A stretch of DNA of 9,802 nucleotides from JAHWKS01 sp964458385 (GTDB lineage: Bacteria > Planctomycetota > Planctomycetia > Pirellulales > Pirellulaceae). The stretch spans positions 1 to 9,802 of the forward strand of contig CAYWIS010000217.1 of NCBI GenBank assembly GCA_964458385.1, in the 5' to 3' direction. Under the pieces are notes generated by a model. The model searched no databases, was not told the origin of the DNA, and was given only the letters and a program-made list of their open reading frames with translations. The position numbers and the translations under genes are program-made. Positions 7,734 to 9,802 of the stretch are shown piece after piece (positions within the stretch are counted from its first letter, which is position 1; each line of letters starts with the position of its first letter).

Positions 7734-7974
7734 GAACGTAATCTGTAGAAGGAAATCGAAGCCAAAAGCACGCCGTCATCATGCCGCGCCACCGGCGAAC
7801 TCACAAGGCGGCGAACCGCTTCACGCCCCACAAGCAACGCCCCCACGGCCCAAGCAAGGATCGACGGAAGCGAAACAGCCGTTCACCATCGCCCTTCCTT
7901 CCCCACGGGTTGCCTCACCAAATACACCCCTTGCCCTTGTTCCCCGCCAGCGCGTCGGGCGTACCCGCCGCCCG

Positions 7975-8003
7975 TTGTCAAAGCGGACAGAGGCCCCTAG
8001 GAT
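7975..8003 (+). promoter_or_regulatory. Predicted sigma70-type promoter for the receiver-like protein and Mrp unit
   Basis: TTGTCA (7975-7980, five of six matches to the -35 consensus) and TAGGAT (7998-8003, four of six to the -10) are separated by exactly 17 bases. Transcription would start near 8010, about 20 bases before the ATG at 8032, with GGCGGGG as ribosome binding site between. The rest of the 298-base divergent region 7734-8031 is C-rich on the plus strand and shows no gene. I see no clear promoter for the leftward gene in it. Confidence 0.5.
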
Positions 8004-8031
8004 ACACGAAAGGGCGGAAAGGCGGGGTGCA

Positions 8032-8517
8032 ATGGCGTCTACACGCTGGTTGGTGTGCGAACAAACGGGACGCTGGGCCGTGGCGCTCCGCCGCACCCTG
8101 GGCGATTACTCCTTTCGTCTTTACGAGACCCGTAGTTTGGCCGATTGTCAGCGTGAGCTTGCCCTTTGTCCGGCCAGCTTCACCTTCGTAGAAGTAACCG
8201 CCGCGAATTTGGCCCAAGCGGTTGTGTGGATTGAACGGGTCAACCGTGAGTATCCCGCCGTGCGTGTCGCGGTGGTCGGGCCACGCTCGATGCAAGAGTA
8301 CGCATGGGAGGTGCGTGAAGCGGGCGCAATCGCGGCGGTGTTCTCACCACGCGAGTTGGCCCCGCTTGTGCGTATGGCAAGGCGCCACTGCTTGAATTGC
8401 CCGCCTGACGAACTAAGCGTGCAAGAACACGTGTGGAATCGTATGCCCTGGAAACGTTGGGCCGCGGCGAACCGCAATCGGCGGTCGGCGGAATCTGACC
8501 CCAGCGCGCCGCGTTGA
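8032..8517 (+). CDS. Hypothetical protein, probable degenerate receiver-like (CheY-fold) domain with HCxxC motif
   Basis: A 161-residue soluble protein not matched to a named family. I chose the ATG at 8032 because GGCGGGG precedes it and a promoter lies just upstream; the longer open frame to 7459 runs antisense to the reductase gene. Residues 5-120 alternate strands and helices in receiver order: WLVCE, a helix, FRLYE, a helix, FTFVEV, a helix, VRVAVVG, a helix, AAVFSP, a final helix. If so, the phosphorylatable Asp is Glu54, the switch Thr/Ser is Gly83, and the conserved Lys after strand five is absent. It therefore could not work as a normal phospho-receiver. Five cysteines are present, with HCLNCP at 119-124 right after the domain. 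The last 35 residues are basic and probably disordered. It lies 41 bases upstream of the Mrp gene, probably in one transcript. The fold is inferred from pattern only. Confidence 0.7.
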   Translation: MASTRWLVCEQTGRWAVALRRTLGDYSFRLYETRSLADCQRELALCPASFTFVEVTAANLAQAVVWIERVNREYPAVRVAVVGPRSMQEYAWEVREAGAIAAVFSPRELAPLVRMARRHCLNCPPDELSVQEHVWNRMPWKRWAAANRNRRSAESDPSAPR

Positions 8518-8558
8518 GTGTGCTGACATTTGTTCGTTTCGAAAACATGGAATAAGCA

Positions 8559-9641
8559 ATGACTTTGCCTTCTCTCGATCAGTTGAAAGCTGCGCTGCAC
8601 GACTTGCGAGATCCCGAAACGGGACGCGACGTGGTGACTCTGGGACAGGTGCGCGACCTCCAAGTGGACGAAACCGCTGGCCGGATTACGCTCACACTGG
8701 AGTTAACCTCCCATTCGGCCCCGCTGCGCCGGGATGTGGTCGAGGAAACTCAAGATCTGCTGCGGCGGAAGTTTCCCTCGGTCCAAGAGGTGCAAGTCAA
8801 TCTGGCTGAGCATCATCGGCCGCCTACTCCCCTCGGTCCACTCGGCGTGCGCATCAAGAGCATCATCGCCGTAGGGTCGGGCAAAGGCGGCGTAGGCAAA
8901 AGCACCATCTCGGCGGCGTTGGCCTACGCCATGCGACGGTTCGGCTGCCGCGTCGGGCTTTTGGACGCCGACGTGTATGGCCCCAGCATCCCGCATTTAT
9001 TGGGCCTGCACGATCGGCCCGAAGTTAATGAGCACAAGATGATCGTGCCGTTGGAGCGCGATGGCATTCAAGTAATGTCGATGGGCTTGCTCGTACCGCG
9101 CGGTCAAGCCGTTGTGTGGCGGGGCCCGATGCTGCACCAATACTTAACGCAAATGCTACGCGACACGGCCTGGGGAGAATTGGATTACCTTTTCATCGAC
9201 ATGCCGCCGGGGACGGGCGATGTGCCGTTGTCGCTCTCGCAATTGATTCCCGCAACGGGGGCCGTAGTCGTCTGCACGCCGCAGGAAGTCGCCCTGCTAG
9301 ACGCCGAGAAGGCGATCAACATGCTCCACACCGTCAAGATTCCCATCCTGGGAATGGTTGAAAACATGAGCGGCTTTGTCGTGCCGGGCGGCGGTCAACG
9401 GTTCGACATCTTTGGGCATGGCGGCGCCCGGCAAAAGGCCGAAGAATTAGGCGTGCCCTTCCTGGGCGAAGTGCCCATCGTAATGAACATTCGCGAACAA
9501 GGTGACGCCGGCCGGATGGGCGCCGTGTTTGATGATCCGACCGCGGCGGCGCCCCTGGAGAAGATCGCCTATCAGTTGGCGAAAGTGCAGGCCGACCAGG
9601 TGCGGCGCAACCCACCCAAGCCCCAACTACCAGTGCTCTAA
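8559..9641 (+). CDS. Mrp/ApbC-type P-loop ATPase (Fe-S carrier family) lacking the cluster-binding cysteines
   Basis: A 360-residue cytoplasmic ATPase; family members hold and transfer [4Fe-4S] clusters to apoproteins. Residues about 6-84 form the MIP18/DUF59 domain (DPETGRDVVTLGQVRDL). The ATPase domain begins near 100 with the deviant Walker A SGKGGVGKST (107-116, signature Lys109 and Lys114), then DADVYGPS (136-143) and the Walker B-like FIDMPPGTGD (212-221). The segment expected to read FVCPxCG is FVVPGGG, with Val275 and Gly278 where the cluster cysteines belong. The N-terminal domain's TPxCPL is SHSAPL (51-56). Only Cys130 and Cys239 remain. As I recall, some cyanobacterial and actinobacterial Mrp proteins also lack the CPxC pair, so this is probably a cysteine-free subtype rather than a broken gene. 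Length and ATPase motifs are intact. It follows the receiver-like gene by 41 bases, with only a weak GGA before its ATG. Confidence 0.92.
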   Translation: MTLPSLDQLKAALHDLRDPETGRDVVTLGQVRDLQVDETAGRITLTLELTSHSAPLRRDVVEETQDLLRRKFPSVQEVQVNLAEHHRPPTPLGPLGVRIKSIIAVGSGKGGVGKSTISAALAYAMRRFGCRVGLLDADVYGPSIPHLLGLHDRPEVNEHKMIVPLERDGIQVMSMGLLVPRGQAVVWRGPMLHQYLTQMLRDTAWGELDYLFIDMPPGTGDVPLSLSQLIPATGAVVVCTPQEVALLDAEKAINMLHTVKIPILGMVENMSGFVVPGGGQRFDIFGHGGARQKAEELGVPFLGEVPIVMNIREQGDAGRMGAVFDDPTAAAPLEKIAYQLAKVQADQVRRNPPKPQLPVL

Positions 9642-9664
9642 CCCGTGTTTTGGCCGGGTTTTGA
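9640..9664 (+). terminator. Probable intrinsic terminator overlapping the Mrp stop codon
   Basis: AACCCG (9640-9645) pairs perfectly with CGGGTT (9655-9660) around a 9-base loop, and the second arm runs into a four-T stretch ending near 9662. The first arm includes the last two bases of the stop codon. The stem is short but the layout is that of a Rho-independent terminator for the receiver-like/Mrp unit. Confidence 0.5.
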
Positions 9665-9737
9665 CGCACGCAAGCAAAGATTAACGGCAAACAGCGGCGA
9701 GGCTGCTTGCCGACCACGCGGGGCCAAGAAACAGCAA

Positions 9738-9768
9738 GAGCCGCGTGAGGCAAAACGCCGTGCGGCTC
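9738..9768. repeat. Perfect 7-bp inverted repeat near the window end
   Basis: GAGCCGC (9738-9744) and GCGGCTC (9762-9768) are exact complements around 17 bases, and inside the loop GGC (9749-9751) can pair with GCC (9757-9759) over AAAAC. Together they give a long, interrupted hairpin. It may be a second or bidirectional terminator for a gene beyond the right edge, although no T-run follows on the plus strand. The final 161 bases (9642-9802) hold no gene that I can support. Confidence 0.4.
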
Positions 9769-9802
9769 CTGAGGGCTCGTTTAAGTGGCGACTACTGAGC
9801 AG

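Noticed and set aside
7459..8031. Open plus-strand extension that would add 191 residues to the receiver-like protein
   Set aside because: It runs antisense to the well-supported reductase gene and then through a C-rich intergenic stretch. Its translation is low-complexity (Pro, Arg, Ala, Ser), and the promoter and ribosome binding site both lie just before 8032.
1..9802. tRNA, rRNA, CRISPR, insertion sequence or phage features
   Set aside because: No cloverleaf, regular spaced repeats, transposase motifs or terminal inverted repeats with target duplications were seen on either strand.

Overview
The window is moderately GC-rich bacterial DNA, densely coding, with eight protein genes and no RNA genes, mobile elements or CRISPR arrays that I can see. 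Few starts have a strong Shine-Dalgarno sequence. The gene content (a secreted DUF5060/DUF4038 glycosidase-like protein, a large S9 peptidase with an acidic DPDGDG loop, an NPD/F420-reductase-like protein, a cysteine-poor Mrp) would fit a planctomycete of the Pirellulales type. That assignment rests on impression of protein style, not on any marker gene.

Layout. Positions 1-5239 hold four plus-strand genes: an S9 prolyl-oligopeptidase-family peptidase cut off at its 5' end, an APH-fold small-molecule kinase resembling methylthioribose kinase, an enolase-family protein, and a DedA/VTT membrane protein. Positions 5287-7733 hold two minus-strand genes: the exported DUF5060/DUF4038 protein and an NADP/F420-reductase-like Rossmann protein. 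A 298-bp divergent region (7734-8031) carries a good sigma70-type promoter reading right. It drives a probable two-gene unit: a small protein with the outline of a receiver domain but without its phosphorylation residues, and an Mrp/ApbC-type P-loop ATPase. A hairpin overlapping the Mrp stop codon probably ends that unit, and the last 140 bases hold no gene.

How the genes relate. No single pathway joins them. The S9 peptidase and the DUF4038 protein fit scavenging of peptides and complex glycans. The kinase and the enolase-like gene are adjacent and co-oriented and might act on one phosphorylated substrate, which is conjecture. Most notable is that three proteins keep their family fold but lack hallmark residues. 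The enolase has Asp for the catalytic Glu at position 168 and Ala for the active-site His in the SHRSGETED motif. The Mrp lacks both its CPxC cluster ligands and the Cys of its N-terminal domain. The small protein upstream of Mrp lacks the Asp, Thr/Ser and Lys of a working receiver but has an HCxxC motif. The enolase is the strongest lead for something not yet described.
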